This document shows, piece after piece, positions 23,517 to 31,514 of a stretch of 64,000 nucleotides of DNA. Each line of letters opens with the position of its first letter. Within the stretch, counting starts at the first letter, position 1. The DNA is from Streptomyces sp. NBC_00663 (GTDB taxonomy: Bacteria; Actinomycetota; Actinomycetes; Streptomycetales; Streptomycetaceae): contig NZ_CP109027.1 of the NCBI RefSeq assembly GCF_036226885.1, forward strand, positions 2,852,001-2,916,000, in the 5' to 3' direction. The notes under the pieces are model-generated. The model was not told the DNA's origin and did not search any database. It saw only the letters and a list, made by a program, of their open reading frames with translations. The translations under genes and the position numbers were made by a program.

Positions 23517-24899
23517 TCAGAACCCGCCCCCGAAGTCCCCTCCCCCACCGAAGTCGCCGCCCCCGTCCCCTCCCCCGAACCCCCCACTGAAGTCGTCCGA
23601 GTCGAAGTCCGCGCCCGAGACGTCGCCGCCCTCGTAGCCTCCGGGACCACCGAAGTCGCCGTAGCCGCTGCCGTAGTCGGACGCGTACGCCGGGGTCGCC
23701 ATCATGCTGCCCAGGACCGTGCCGACGAGGAGGCCGGGGAGGATGCCGCCACCGAAGTAGCCGCCTGCCCAGGGGCCGTAGGCCGGGCCCGCGTCCCAGT
23801 AGGGGCGGCGGCCCGCGTCCGTGTCGACCTCGCGCATGACCGGATCGCGGCCGTCGGCGAGCCGGGTCGCGTCGGCGGCGCAGACCGGGACCTCGCGCGG
23901 GGCGCCGGAGGGGGGTGTCCAGGTGGCGTCGGTGACCGAGGGGCCGTGGCGGGGGTCGAAGAAGCAGGGGGCCCGGCGTTCCGGCAGGGGCCCGCCCTCT
24001 CTACGAGCCGCCAGCTGGGCCAGGGAGAAGCGGCCTTCCTCCAGGGTTTGAGTGACCGCTCGTACCTCTTCCGGCTTCCGTACCTCCGCCATCAGGGTCT
24101 TCGCCTGCTCGTAGGCGTCCAGCGCGCGCTCGTAGTCCGCGCGCATCGCGTCGTCCGCGCCCTGTTCGGCGGGGTGGAAGTCGAGGCGGTCCAGTTCCTC
24201 GCCGAAGGCGGTGATGTCCTCGTCGACCACCACCCGCAGCTTCTCCAGCGCGGCCCGCTGCTCCTCCTCGTGGCGCCGCCGGTTGCGGCGGACCAGGGCG
24301 TAGCCGCCCGCCCCGCCGGCCACCAGCACCGCGCCCACCGTGATCAGCGCGCCCGTCGGGACGCCGCCGCCGTCCGAGGACGAGTTCCAGCTCGCCGGGG
24401 CCGAGCCCCCCATGTTCGTCAGCGCGCTGTTCGTGAAGTCGCTCAGCTGGGCCCGGGTGTCCTCGCCCTCGACCGTGGTGACGAGGTTCCGTACGGCCGC
24501 GCGCGGCAGCACCGCGGCGTCGGCGCGGGCGTCGAACGCGTCGCCCAGGCGGATCGCGTAGAGGCCGGTGACACCGGTCGCCGTGCGCAGCTTGGTGAAC
24601 AGGTTCTGGGTGGGGTAGCCGGCCGGCAGAACCGCGATGAAGAGCGGTTTGTCGGCGTTCTTGATCTGGTCGGCCAGGGTGGTCGCGTCGGAGGCGGACA
24701 GCTGGTCCGATGCTGCCGGGTCCACATAGACGGGGGTGTCGCGGAGCGCCTCGGCGATCGTCGAGACACTCGTGACGGTCGTGACGGTCGTGGCGGCGGC
24801 CGTGGGCGGCGCGGGGGCCACCCACAGCACGGTCAGGGCCGCGAGCGCCAGGGCCGCCGCCAGTCTTGAGAGGCCTCGGGTCCGTGGAGCGGACTTCAT
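23517..24899 (-). CDS. TPM-domain-type membrane protein with Gly-rich tail
   Basis: 460 residues. Signal peptide (LAAALALAALTVLWVAP), then an extracytoplasmic domain of about 130 residues (TIAEALRDTPVYVDPAASDQLSASDATTLADQI…FIAVLP) that resembles TPM/DUF-type domains. A membrane segment near 165-187 (GALITVGAVLVAGGAGGYALV) precedes a helical, charged cytoplasmic region and a tail of GGGDFGGG units as in many TPM proteins. A second hydrophobic stretch near 380-400 (GGILPGLLVGTVLGSMM) may be membrane-associated. A 15-bp duplication (cagaacccgcccct-like) surrounds the stop codon. The function is unknown; envelope quality control is only a guess. Confidence 0.7.
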   Translation of the reverse strand: MKSAPRTRGLSRLAAALALAALTVLWVAPAPPTAAATTVTTVTSVSTIAEALRDTPVYVDPAASDQLSASDATTLADQIKNADKPLFIAVLPAGYPTQNLFTKLRTATGVTGLYAIRLGDAFDARADAAVLPRAAVRNLVTTVEGEDTRAQLSDFTNSALTNMGGSAPASWNSSSDGGGVPTGALITVGAVLVAGGAGGYALVRRNRRRHEEEQRAALEKLRVVVDEDITAFGEELDRLDFHPAEQGADDAMRADYERALDAYEQAKTLMAEVRKPEEVRAVTQTLEEGRFSLAQLAARREGGPLPERRAPCFFDPRHGPSVTDATWTPPSGAPREVPVCAADATRLADGRDPVMREVDTDAGRRPYWDAGPAYGPWAGGYFGGGILPGLLVGTVLGSMMATPAYASDYGSGYGDFGGPGGYEGGDVSGADFDSDDFSGGFGGGDGGGDFGGGGDFGGGF

Positions 24900-24954
24900 A
24901 CTCCGACGCTACCCGAAGCCTCCCAAACCGGACATCGACGCAGGTCAGCCCGAG

Positions 24955-27900
24955 TCAGTCGGCCCGATAGGCCGCCAGCAGGCTCTCCACCGCCTTTCCG
25001 TACCTGCCGGTCAGCAGCAGGTGGTCCGCCTCCGCGAACGGCTTCGCCAGCGCCGCCGCCATCGGACGCTGCTGGACGATCAGCCTCGCCTTGGTCACCA
25101 GGGCGCGGCCCGTCTCGTCCGCCCCGGTCCGCTCGGCCACCGCCGCCGCGACGGCGAGCGCCTTCAGGGTCGTGGCGCCGCCCTCGGGGACCTTGGTCAG
25201 CGTCGCGAGGCCCCAGCCGTACGGGAATTGCGGGTCGTACGTCGGGTCGCCGACGTTGATCGGGAGCTGGGCCTCCGACTTCGGCCAGGTGACGGGGAGT
25301 TGGCCGGTGAAGGGCCGCTTGCCGTAGAGCACGTCGGCGACTCCGGCGCCCTCGGTGCCCGGCAGCCAGGAGGCGACGAGGGAGTCGATCTCGCCCAGTC
25401 GGTCGCCGATCAACTGCGGGCGCCCGGAGACGATCAGCACCGCGCATTTCATGGCCGCGCACACCGTGTCGACGGCTGCCTTGTCGGCCGCGGACAGCTC
25501 CAGGTCGTTGCCATTGCCGACGTCTCCGACGCCCTCGGCGTAGGGGGTCTCCCCGACGACGACCACGCCGACGTCATAGCCGGTCGTGGGCGCGGAGGCG
25601 TCCTTGGAGTACGTCACCTGGGAGGCGTCCTGACGCATGGCCTCCAGGATCGTCGTACCAGGGACGATGTCTCCCGACGCGCCCTGCCAGGTGACCGTCC
25701 AGCCGCCGGTCTGGTTGCCGATGTCATCGGCGTTGGAGCCGGCGACGTACACCTTCTGGGACTTCTTCAGCGGCAGTACGCCGCCCGCGTTCTTCAGCAG
25801 CACCTGCGACTCGGCCGCCGCCTGCCGGGCCACGGCACGGTGTTCCGCGGAACCGATCCTCGCCGCGCCGCTGGTGTCGGCGTACGGCTTCTCGAAGAGC
25901 CCGAGCTTGAACTTCTGCGTGAGGATGCGGGACACGGCGTCGTTGATGCGTGCCTCGCTGACGCGTCCCGCCTCGGCCTCCGCCACCAGGCCGGTGCGGA
26001 AGTCCTTGTAGGCGTACGGGGCCATCACCATGTCCACGCCCGCGTTCACCGACGTACGGATGTCGCTCGGGTAGTCGCCGGGGATCTGGTTGATGCCGTC
26101 CCAGTCGCTGATGACGAAGCCGTCGAAGCCCATCCGGCCCTTCAGGACGCCGTTGATCATGTCGGCGCGGGCGTGCATCTTGACCGGGCCCTGTCCGTCG
26201 CCGATGACGTCCAGGGAGGAGTACGACGGCATGACCGTGCCGACGCCGCGGTCGACGGCCGTCTCGTACGGGGCGAGGTGGACCGCCTCCAGCTGCTGCC
26301 GGGTGACCGTGGTGACGCCCTGGTCGATGGTGTAGGTGCCGGTGGTGGAGGAGCCGTAGGCGGTGCCGCCGTCGCCGACGAAGTGCTTGGCGGTGGCGAG
26401 GACCTTGTCGTCGTCCTTCAGGTCCTTGCCGTTCGCGGCGCCTTGGAGGCCCTGGATGATCGTCTCCATGGACTCGACGAGGGCCGGGTCCTCGCCGAAG
26501 GACTCGTAGGAGCGGCCCCAGCGTTCGTCGCGGGTCACGCAGAGGCAGGGTGCGAAGTCCCAGGGGATGCCGGTGGCACGGACCTCGGCGGCGGTCACCG
26601 CCCCGGTGCGCTGGGCGAGTTGGGGGTCGCGGGTGGCGCCGAGGCCGATGTTGTGGGGCATGACGGTGGCGCCGACCAGGTTGTTGTGGCCGTGGACGGC
26701 GTCGACGCCGTAGATCAGGGGGATCTGGAACCTGGTCGCCTGGGCCCGGAGTTGGAAGGAGTCGATCATCTTCGCCCAGGCTTCGGGGGTGTTGGGCGTG
26801 GGGGTGGAGCCGCCGCCGGAGAGAAGGGAGCCGAGGGCGTACGTGGCGATGTCGCCGCCCGCCCCGACGGCGCCGCGCTCGGCCTGCGTCATCTGACCCG
26901 CCTTCTCCGCGAGGGACATCCGCGAGAGGAGGTCGGCGACGCGCTTCTTCACGGACAACTTGGCGTCCAGATACGGCAGTCCGTGCGCGTCGACGACGAT
27001 CTGCGGGGTCTCGGCGGGGGCCTTGGCGCCGGTGACGGCGAGCTTGAGGGGGATGGTTTCCGCTGCCTCGGCGGACTTGTCCTTCAGGGTCGGGACCTCG
27101 ACGGTCCGCGTGGCGCCGGACGTCGTACCCGCCGGGAAGGTGAGGGTGCCGGAGACGGGCGGGTAGTCCTTTCCGGGCTCGGCGGTGCCGCCCGTGGTCT
27201 CGTAGGTGACCGTCACGGGCTCGTCGAGGGGCGCGGAGCCGGTGGTGGCGACGGTGACGGCGACGGCGGCCGTCGCACCCTCCTTCACCGGGTAGACGGC
27301 GGCGTCGGTGAGGACGTTCACGCGCCGGGATTGATCGGCCTTGCCGTACAACTCGACGCCGTCCATGGCGAATTGCCCGGGTGCGCCGACGGGGAGCGTG
27401 ACCGCGTACCCCCAGGTCTCGGTGAGGCCGAGGACGTGGTCGATGCCGCCGACGGGCTGGTAGTCGGTGCGGTAGGCGAAGTCGGTGAAGGGGATCTCGA
27501 TCTGTCTCCAGCCGCTGAAGTCGTCCGTGAAGGACGTGGTCCACAGCTCGGAGGCCTCGCCGTGGGCGCCACCGTCCTTGAGCTCGAAGGCGATCTTCTT
27601 GGCATTGTTCTGCCCGTCCCACCAGAAGCGGATGCCCTTGTGGGCGGACCAGTCGTGGGCGGGTTCGGTGGCGGCGAAGTCGTGGGTGAAGCCGCCGTAG
27701 CCGCTGATGTCATAGGTCCCGGAGAGGACCTTGGCGCCCTCGGGGGCGTCGGCGCGGTCGGCGAAGGAGAGTTGCGGCGGGTCGTCGTTGTCGCTGCCCC
27801 AGGTGAAGATGCCGTCGGCGGGCTGGGCCGCGAACGGCACCTCACCCTCGAAGCGGTCGACGGGCGTCGGGGCGGGGTCGGCGGCGGCCCGGGAGACGGT

Positions 27901-27957
27901 CGGGGACAGCAGAGCGGTGAGCAAGGCGGCTGAGACGAGCAGAGCGGTTCTTGGCAT
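24955..27957 (-). CDS. Secreted glycoside hydrolase family 3 beta-glucosidase, multidomain
   Basis: 1,000 residues from the ATG at 27957 (GAGGAA upstream). Signal peptide; a CIA30/CBM-like N-terminal beta-sandwich (about 40-200, with SGWRQIEIPFTDFAYRTDY); a Calx-beta-like insert (about 220-310, PGKDYPPVSGTLTFPAGTT); a GH3 TIM barrel (about 330-690) with the nucleophile Asp in GFVISDWDG near 618; and a GH3 C-terminal domain (VVVVGETPYAEGVGD; LPVTWPKSEAQLP). It removes glucose from the non-reducing ends of beta-glucans outside the cell. It is divergent from the GH30 gene, so the two probably serve one substrate. Confidence 0.9.
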   Translation of the reverse strand: MPRTALLVSAALLTALLSPTVSRAAADPAPTPVDRFEGEVPFAAQPADGIFTWGSDNDDPPQLSFADRADAPEGAKVLSGTYDISGYGGFTHDFAATEPAHDWSAHKGIRFWWDGQNNAKKIAFELKDGGAHGEASELWTTSFTDDFSGWRQIEIPFTDFAYRTDYQPVGGIDHVLGLTETWGYAVTLPVGAPGQFAMDGVELYGKADQSRRVNVLTDAAVYPVKEGATAAVAVTVATTGSAPLDEPVTVTYETTGGTAEPGKDYPPVSGTLTFPAGTTSGATRTVEVPTLKDKSAEAAETIPLKLAVTGAKAPAETPQIVVDAHGLPYLDAKLSVKKRVADLLSRMSLAEKAGQMTQAERGAVGAGGDIATYALGSLLSGGGSTPTPNTPEAWAKMIDSFQLRAQATRFQIPLIYGVDAVHGHNNLVGATVMPHNIGLGATRDPQLAQRTGAVTAAEVRATGIPWDFAPCLCVTRDERWGRSYESFGEDPALVESMETIIQGLQGAANGKDLKDDDKVLATAKHFVGDGGTAYGSSTTGTYTIDQGVTTVTRQQLEAVHLAPYETAVDRGVGTVMPSYSSLDVIGDGQGPVKMHARADMINGVLKGRMGFDGFVISDWDGINQIPGDYPSDIRTSVNAGVDMVMAPYAYKDFRTGLVAEAEAGRVSEARINDAVSRILTQKFKLGLFEKPYADTSGAARIGSAEHRAVARQAAAESQVLLKNAGGVLPLKKSQKVYVAGSNADDIGNQTGGWTVTWQGASGDIVPGTTILEAMRQDASQVTYSKDASAPTTGYDVGVVVVGETPYAEGVGDVGNGNDLELSAADKAAVDTVCAAMKCAVLIVSGRPQLIGDRLGEIDSLVASWLPGTEGAGVADVLYGKRPFTGQLPVTWPKSEAQLPINVGDPTYDPQFPYGWGLATLTKVPEGGATTLKALAVAAAVAERTGADETGRALVTKARLIVQQRPMAAALAKPFAEADHLLLTGRYGKAVESLLAAYRAD

Positions 27958-28092
27958 AGACCATTCCTCGACTCTCTGGTTCACTCATGACTTAGATCAC
28001 ACCGTGAGTTAACTAACGGCCCACACGTCCGTCAAGACGCCACGTCAGAGATTCGGGTACCCACATCAGACATTTCAGGAAGGGCGACCAGC
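27958..28092. promoter_or_regulatory. Divergent GH3/GH30 promoter region
   Basis: 135 bases separate the two glycosidase starts. An 8-bp palindrome AGTTAACT lies at 28007-28014, an AT-rich island within otherwise GC-rich DNA, and could be an operator or part of the leftward promoter. AGGAAGG precedes the GH30 ATG. Confidence 0.35.
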
Positions 28093-29958
28093 ATGAGGAG
28101 AACCCCCCGCGCGATCCGGCTGCTGCTGGCCGGACTGCTCTCCACGGCCGGCATCACCGCGGCCACCGTCCCCGCACAGGCCGCGGGTGAGCAGGTCACC
28201 GCCTATCTCACCACCACCGACGACTCCGGCGGCCGCCATGTCACCCGCGGCCTCCAGGCGCAGACACCGTTCGCCTTCCAGTCCGGTTCGGGCGGCAGTG
28301 GCGAGAACATCACCGTCGACGAGAACACCCGCTATCAGACCTTCACCGGCGGCGGCGCGTCCTTCACGGACACCGCGGCCTGGCTGATGAACAGCAGTGG
28401 GGCGCTGTCCGCGGCGACCCGGAACGCGACCATGACCAAGCTGTTCTCACCGACGGACGGCATCGGCCTTTCGTTCCTGCGCAATCCGATGGGCGCCTCC
28501 GACCTGGCGCGGTTCGGCTACTCGTACGACGACGTGCCGGCCGGGCAGACCGACCCGAACCTCAACTCCTTCTCGATCGCGCACGACCTCGCCGACGTCG
28601 TGCCGCTCACCAAGCAGGCGGTCAGCCTCAACCCCTCTCTGACTGTCATGGCCTCGCCATGGACGGCGCCGGCCTGGATGAAGGACAGCGGCTCGCTCAA
28701 CGGCGGCTGGCTCAAGTCCGAGGACTACGGGGCGTACGCCAACTACTTCGTGAAGTACCTCCAGGCGTACAAGGCTCAGGGCGTCAACGTCTCCTACGTG
28801 ACCGCCCAGAACGAGCCGACATGCTGTTCGGGGTACCCCTCGATGAGCTGGAACGGCAGCGGGCTCGCGTACTTCACCAAGAGCGAGCTGCTGCCGAAGC
28901 TCCAGGCGGCGGGGCTGACCACCAAGGTCCTCGCGCACGACTGGAACTGGGACGTCTACGACTCCTACGCGGCGCCGACCGTCGACGACGCGGCGGTCCG
29001 TTCGCACCCCAACTTCGGCGGCATCGCCTGGCACGGGTACGGCGGTGACATCAACAAGCAGACGTCCGTGCACAACCAGTACCCGACGCTGGACGCCTTC
29101 GGGACCGAGCACTCCGGTGGCACCTGGATCGCCAACCAGCAGCGCGAGGACATGAACAACATCATCGACTACACCCGCAACTGGGCGAAGTCGGTGACCA
29201 AGTGGTCGCTGGCCGTGGACCAGAACATGGGCCCGCACAACGGCGGTTGCGGCACCTGCACCGGACTGATCACCGTGCACAACGGTGACGGCGCGAGCGG
29301 GACGGTGGACTACACCGTCGAGTACTACACGATGGGCCACCTGACGAAGTTCGTACGGCCGGGTGCTCAGCGGATCGCTTCGACGGCGTCCACCAATGTC
29401 CCCAATGTGGCCTGGCGCAACCCGGACGGTTCCAAGGCGCTGATCGCCTACAACGACGGGTCCGCCGCCAAGGCCGTCACCATCAACTGGGGAGGTCAGC
29501 ACGCGACTTACTCGCTGCCGGGGAAGACGTCGGCGACCTTCACCTGGACGGGGACGCAGTCGGGTGGGGGCGGCCAGACCGGGGCGTTCGTCGGGCTGGC
29601 GAACAAGTGCCTCGATGTGGCGGGCGGTTCGACCACCAACGGCACCGCCGTGCAGCTCTACGACTGCAACGGGTCTTCCGCGCAGCAGTGGACCGTGGGC
29701 ACGGACGGGTCGGTGCGGTCGCTCGGGAAGTGCCTGGACGTCACGTCGGCGTCCACCGCCGACGGGGCGAAGGTGCAGCTCTACGACTGCAACGGGACCG
29801 GGGCTCAGCAGTGGTCGTACAACGCGACCACTGGTGACGTGGTGAATGCCGCGGCCAACAAGTGCCTTGACGTGACCGGGAATTCCTCGGCCAATGGGGC
29901 TCGGGCGCAGATCTGGACCTGCACCGGGGCCGCCAACCAGAAGTGGCATCTTCAGTAA
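28093..29958 (+). CDS. Secreted glycoside hydrolase family 30 with C-terminal ricin-B lectin (CBM13)
   Basis: 621 residues. Signal peptide (cleaved near 30), a GH30 barrel with acid/base Glu241 (TAQNEPTCC) and nucleophile Glu339 (FGTEHSGGTW), a C-terminal beta-domain, then a ricin-B lectin from about 497 to the end with three QxW repeats (QQWTVG, QQWSYN, QKWHLQ). GH30 enzymes include glucosylceramidases and endo-beta-1,6-glucanases. With a GH3 glucosidase alongside, fungal beta-glucan degradation is a reasonable but unproven role. The stop overlaps the convergent anti-sigma gene by 7 bp. Confidence 0.92.
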   Translation: MRRTPRAIRLLLAGLLSTAGITAATVPAQAAGEQVTAYLTTTDDSGGRHVTRGLQAQTPFAFQSGSGGSGENITVDENTRYQTFTGGGASFTDTAAWLMNSSGALSAATRNATMTKLFSPTDGIGLSFLRNPMGASDLARFGYSYDDVPAGQTDPNLNSFSIAHDLADVVPLTKQAVSLNPSLTVMASPWTAPAWMKDSGSLNGGWLKSEDYGAYANYFVKYLQAYKAQGVNVSYVTAQNEPTCCSGYPSMSWNGSGLAYFTKSELLPKLQAAGLTTKVLAHDWNWDVYDSYAAPTVDDAAVRSHPNFGGIAWHGYGGDINKQTSVHNQYPTLDAFGTEHSGGTWIANQQREDMNNIIDYTRNWAKSVTKWSLAVDQNMGPHNGGCGTCTGLITVHNGDGASGTVDYTVEYYTMGHLTKFVRPGAQRIASTASTNVPNVAWRNPDGSKALIAYNDGSAAKAVTINWGGQHATYSLPGKTSATFTWTGTQSGGGGQTGAFVGLANKCLDVAGGSTTNGTAVQLYDCNGSSAQQWTVGTDGSVRSLGKCLDVTSASTADGAKVQLYDCNGTGAQQWSYNATTGDVVNAAANKCLDVTGNSSANGARAQIWTCTGAANQKWHLQ

Positions 29959-30374
29959 CTCGGAGGAAGCTCGACACCCCTGAACTCGCACCACACGACC
30001 TTGCCCGGATCCCGCTCCCGCACGCCCCAGTCGTCGGAGAGAGCACGGACCAGGCGTAGGCCGCGCCCCCGCTCCGCGTCCAACAGCGGCTCCGGCAATC
30101 GCACTTCGCCGGGGCCGCTGTCGTGCACCTCGACCCGGAGGACCCCGTCGGTGGCGAGGGTGAGCCGGAGCTGGAAGCAGCGGTTCGGGGGGACGCCGTA
30201 CAGGAGGGCGTTGGTGGCGAGTTCGCTCACGCAGAGCAGCACGTCGTCGCTCCGCTCGGTCACGCCCCACTCGGCGAGGGTGACGCGGGTGAGGTCCCGG
30301 GCCACGCCGATCGACCTGCGGTCTCTGGCGTAGAGGGCGATGCGGGCGCGGAGGCGTTCAGCTGAGGTGTTCAC
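29952..30374 (-). CDS. RsbW-like ATP-binding protein (anti-sigma/regulatory kinase type)
   Basis: 140 residues from the GTG at 30374. It has the GHKL/HATPase_c_2 pattern: N-box CVSELATNALLYG, G1 box VEVHDSGPGEV and G2 box GRGLRLVRALSDDWGV. Such single-domain ATPases bind anti-anti-sigma or partner proteins in Streptomyces. It is divergent from the XRE/DUF397 pair, the arrangement seen in WhiJ-like and AbaA-like clusters. A perfect 10-bp-arm dyad lies between them. Confidence 0.85.
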   Translation of the reverse strand: MNTSAERLRARIALYARDRRSIGVARDLTRVTLAEWGVTERSDDVLLCVSELATNALLYGVPPNRCFQLRLTLATDGVLRVEVHDSGPGEVRLPEPLLDAERGRGLRLVRALSDDWGVRERDPGKVVWCEFRGVELPPSY

Positions 30375-30417
30375 GGGGCGACTGTCACAGGGGGTGACTA
30401 TCGTGGGGCAGGGAGTG

Positions 30418-30444
30418 AGGTCGTAGTGCTGATTACTACGACCT
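30418..30444. promoter_or_regulatory. Operator dyad AGGTCGTAGT-N7-ACTACGACCT
   Basis: A perfect inverted repeat with 10-bp arms and spacer GCTGATT, exactly between the divergent ATPase and XRE genes. This is the expected place for autoregulation by the WhiJ-like protein, though WhiJ-family sites are not something I can match from memory. Confidence 0.65.
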
Positions 30445-30486
30445 CGATACGAGGACTTCGGGTGCCCACGGGGGAAGGGAACGGCC

Positions 30487-31311
30487 ATGACTACGGCCAG
30501 GAAGCAGCCCAGGAAAGTCAGTTCGTGGCGAGCTGTGGGGGCGCTCGTGGCGCACTTCCGGAAGCGGGCGCGGCTGACCCAGGAGCAGCTCGCCGAGCGG
30601 GCGAAGATCAGTGTGGACGCGGTGGGGTCCATCGAACAGGGGCGGCTGGCACTTCAGCCGGACCGGGCGGAGCAGCTCGACGAACTGCTGGACACGGGTG
30701 GGGCGTTGGCCGTGATCGTGGCGGAGATGCCGGTTCGGGAGAAGGTGGTGCAGTTCGCGCAGTCGCTGGTGGATCACGAGCAGGAGGCGGTGGCGATCCT
30801 GTCGTACCAGAGCCTCGCGATTCCTGGACTGCTCCAGACTCGGGACTACTGTCGAGCTGTCTTCGACTATCGGTACCCGGCGATCGGCAGTGAAACGGCC
30901 GAGCAGTGGGTGACTGCCCGTATGGAGCGGCAGTTGGTCTTCCAGCGGGAGCGGCCTCCCGTGTGCAACTTCATCATCGAGGAGAGTGTCCTGCGTAGGC
31001 AGGTTGGCGGCTCGGAAGTGATGCGGGAGCAGTTCGGGCAGATCCTGGAGTACACCGAACCCGTCCACATGAGCTTTCAGATCATGCCAATGGATCGGAC
31101 GCCTCACGCCGGTCTCGACGGCCCCATGGTGTTGCTGGAGACACCCGAATACGAGCGCCTGGCCTATCTGGAAGTCCAGCGTGTCAGCTTCCTCATCGAG
31201 GATCCCGACGAGGTCAGCGACTATCACCACAAGTATGGAATGCTGCGGTCACAGGCCCTCTCACCGGATGAGAGCGTGCGCTACGTGCACGGATTGCTAG
31301 GAGACCGATGA
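30487..31311 (+). CDS. WhiJ-like XRE-family regulator (HTH + DUF5753)
   Basis: 274 residues. N-terminal XRE helix-turn-helix (AHFRKRARLTQEQLAERAKISVDAVGSIEQGRLALQP, about 20-60), then the DUF5753 sensor-like domain (FAQSLVDHEQEAVAILSYQSLAIPGLLQTRDYCRAVFDY; MSFQIMPMDR; EDPDEVSDYHHKYGMLRSQALS). The family controls development or antibiotic production in Streptomyces and is also described as the antitoxin-like partner of DUF397 proteins. The stop overlaps the DUF397 start (ATGA). Codon bias is weaker than in neighbouring genes (for example CCA, AGC, CTA), hinting at horizontal spread. Confidence 0.9.
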   Translation: MTTARKQPRKVSSWRAVGALVAHFRKRARLTQEQLAERAKISVDAVGSIEQGRLALQPDRAEQLDELLDTGGALAVIVAEMPVREKVVQFAQSLVDHEQEAVAILSYQSLAIPGLLQTRDYCRAVFDYRYPAIGSETAEQWVTARMERQLVFQRERPPVCNFIIEESVLRRQVGGSEVMREQFGQILEYTEPVHMSFQIMPMDRTPHAGLDGPMVLLETPEYERLAYLEVQRVSFLIEDPDEVSDYHHKYGMLRSQALSPDESVRYVHGLLGDR

Positions 31312-31514
31312 GCACCGCACTTCAGTGGTTCAAGTCCAGCTACAGCGGCAGCGAGGGCGGCGACTGCATCGAAGTCTCCGCCCACCCCGCCGCGATCCAC
31401 ATCCGCGACTCCAAGAACACCGACCCCATCGTCACTGTCACGCCGGGTACTTGGGCCGCCTTCGTCGCCTACTCCGCCGGCTCCACCCCGGCCCGCAACA
31501 GCCCGTACGTGTAG
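31308..31514 (+). CDS. DUF397 small protein
   Basis: 68 residues with the complete DUF397 signature: ALQWFKSSYSGSEGGDCIEV, then IHIRDSKN and TPGTWAAFVAY. DUF397 proteins are partners of the preceding DUF5753/XRE regulators, proposed to act as toxin-like or regulatory ligands. Translation is coupled to the regulator by a 4-nt overlap. The 3' end overlaps the convergent citramalate synthase gene by 46 nt. Confidence 0.92.
   Translation: MSTALQWFKSSYSGSEGGDCIEVSAHPAAIHIRDSKNTDPIVTVTPGTWAAFVAYSAGSTPARNSPYV

Noticed and set aside
24736-27933. 1,065-codon forward frame over the GH3 gene
   Set aside because: Antisense of GH3; repetitive Gly/Val/Asp composition, no signal peptide or motifs.
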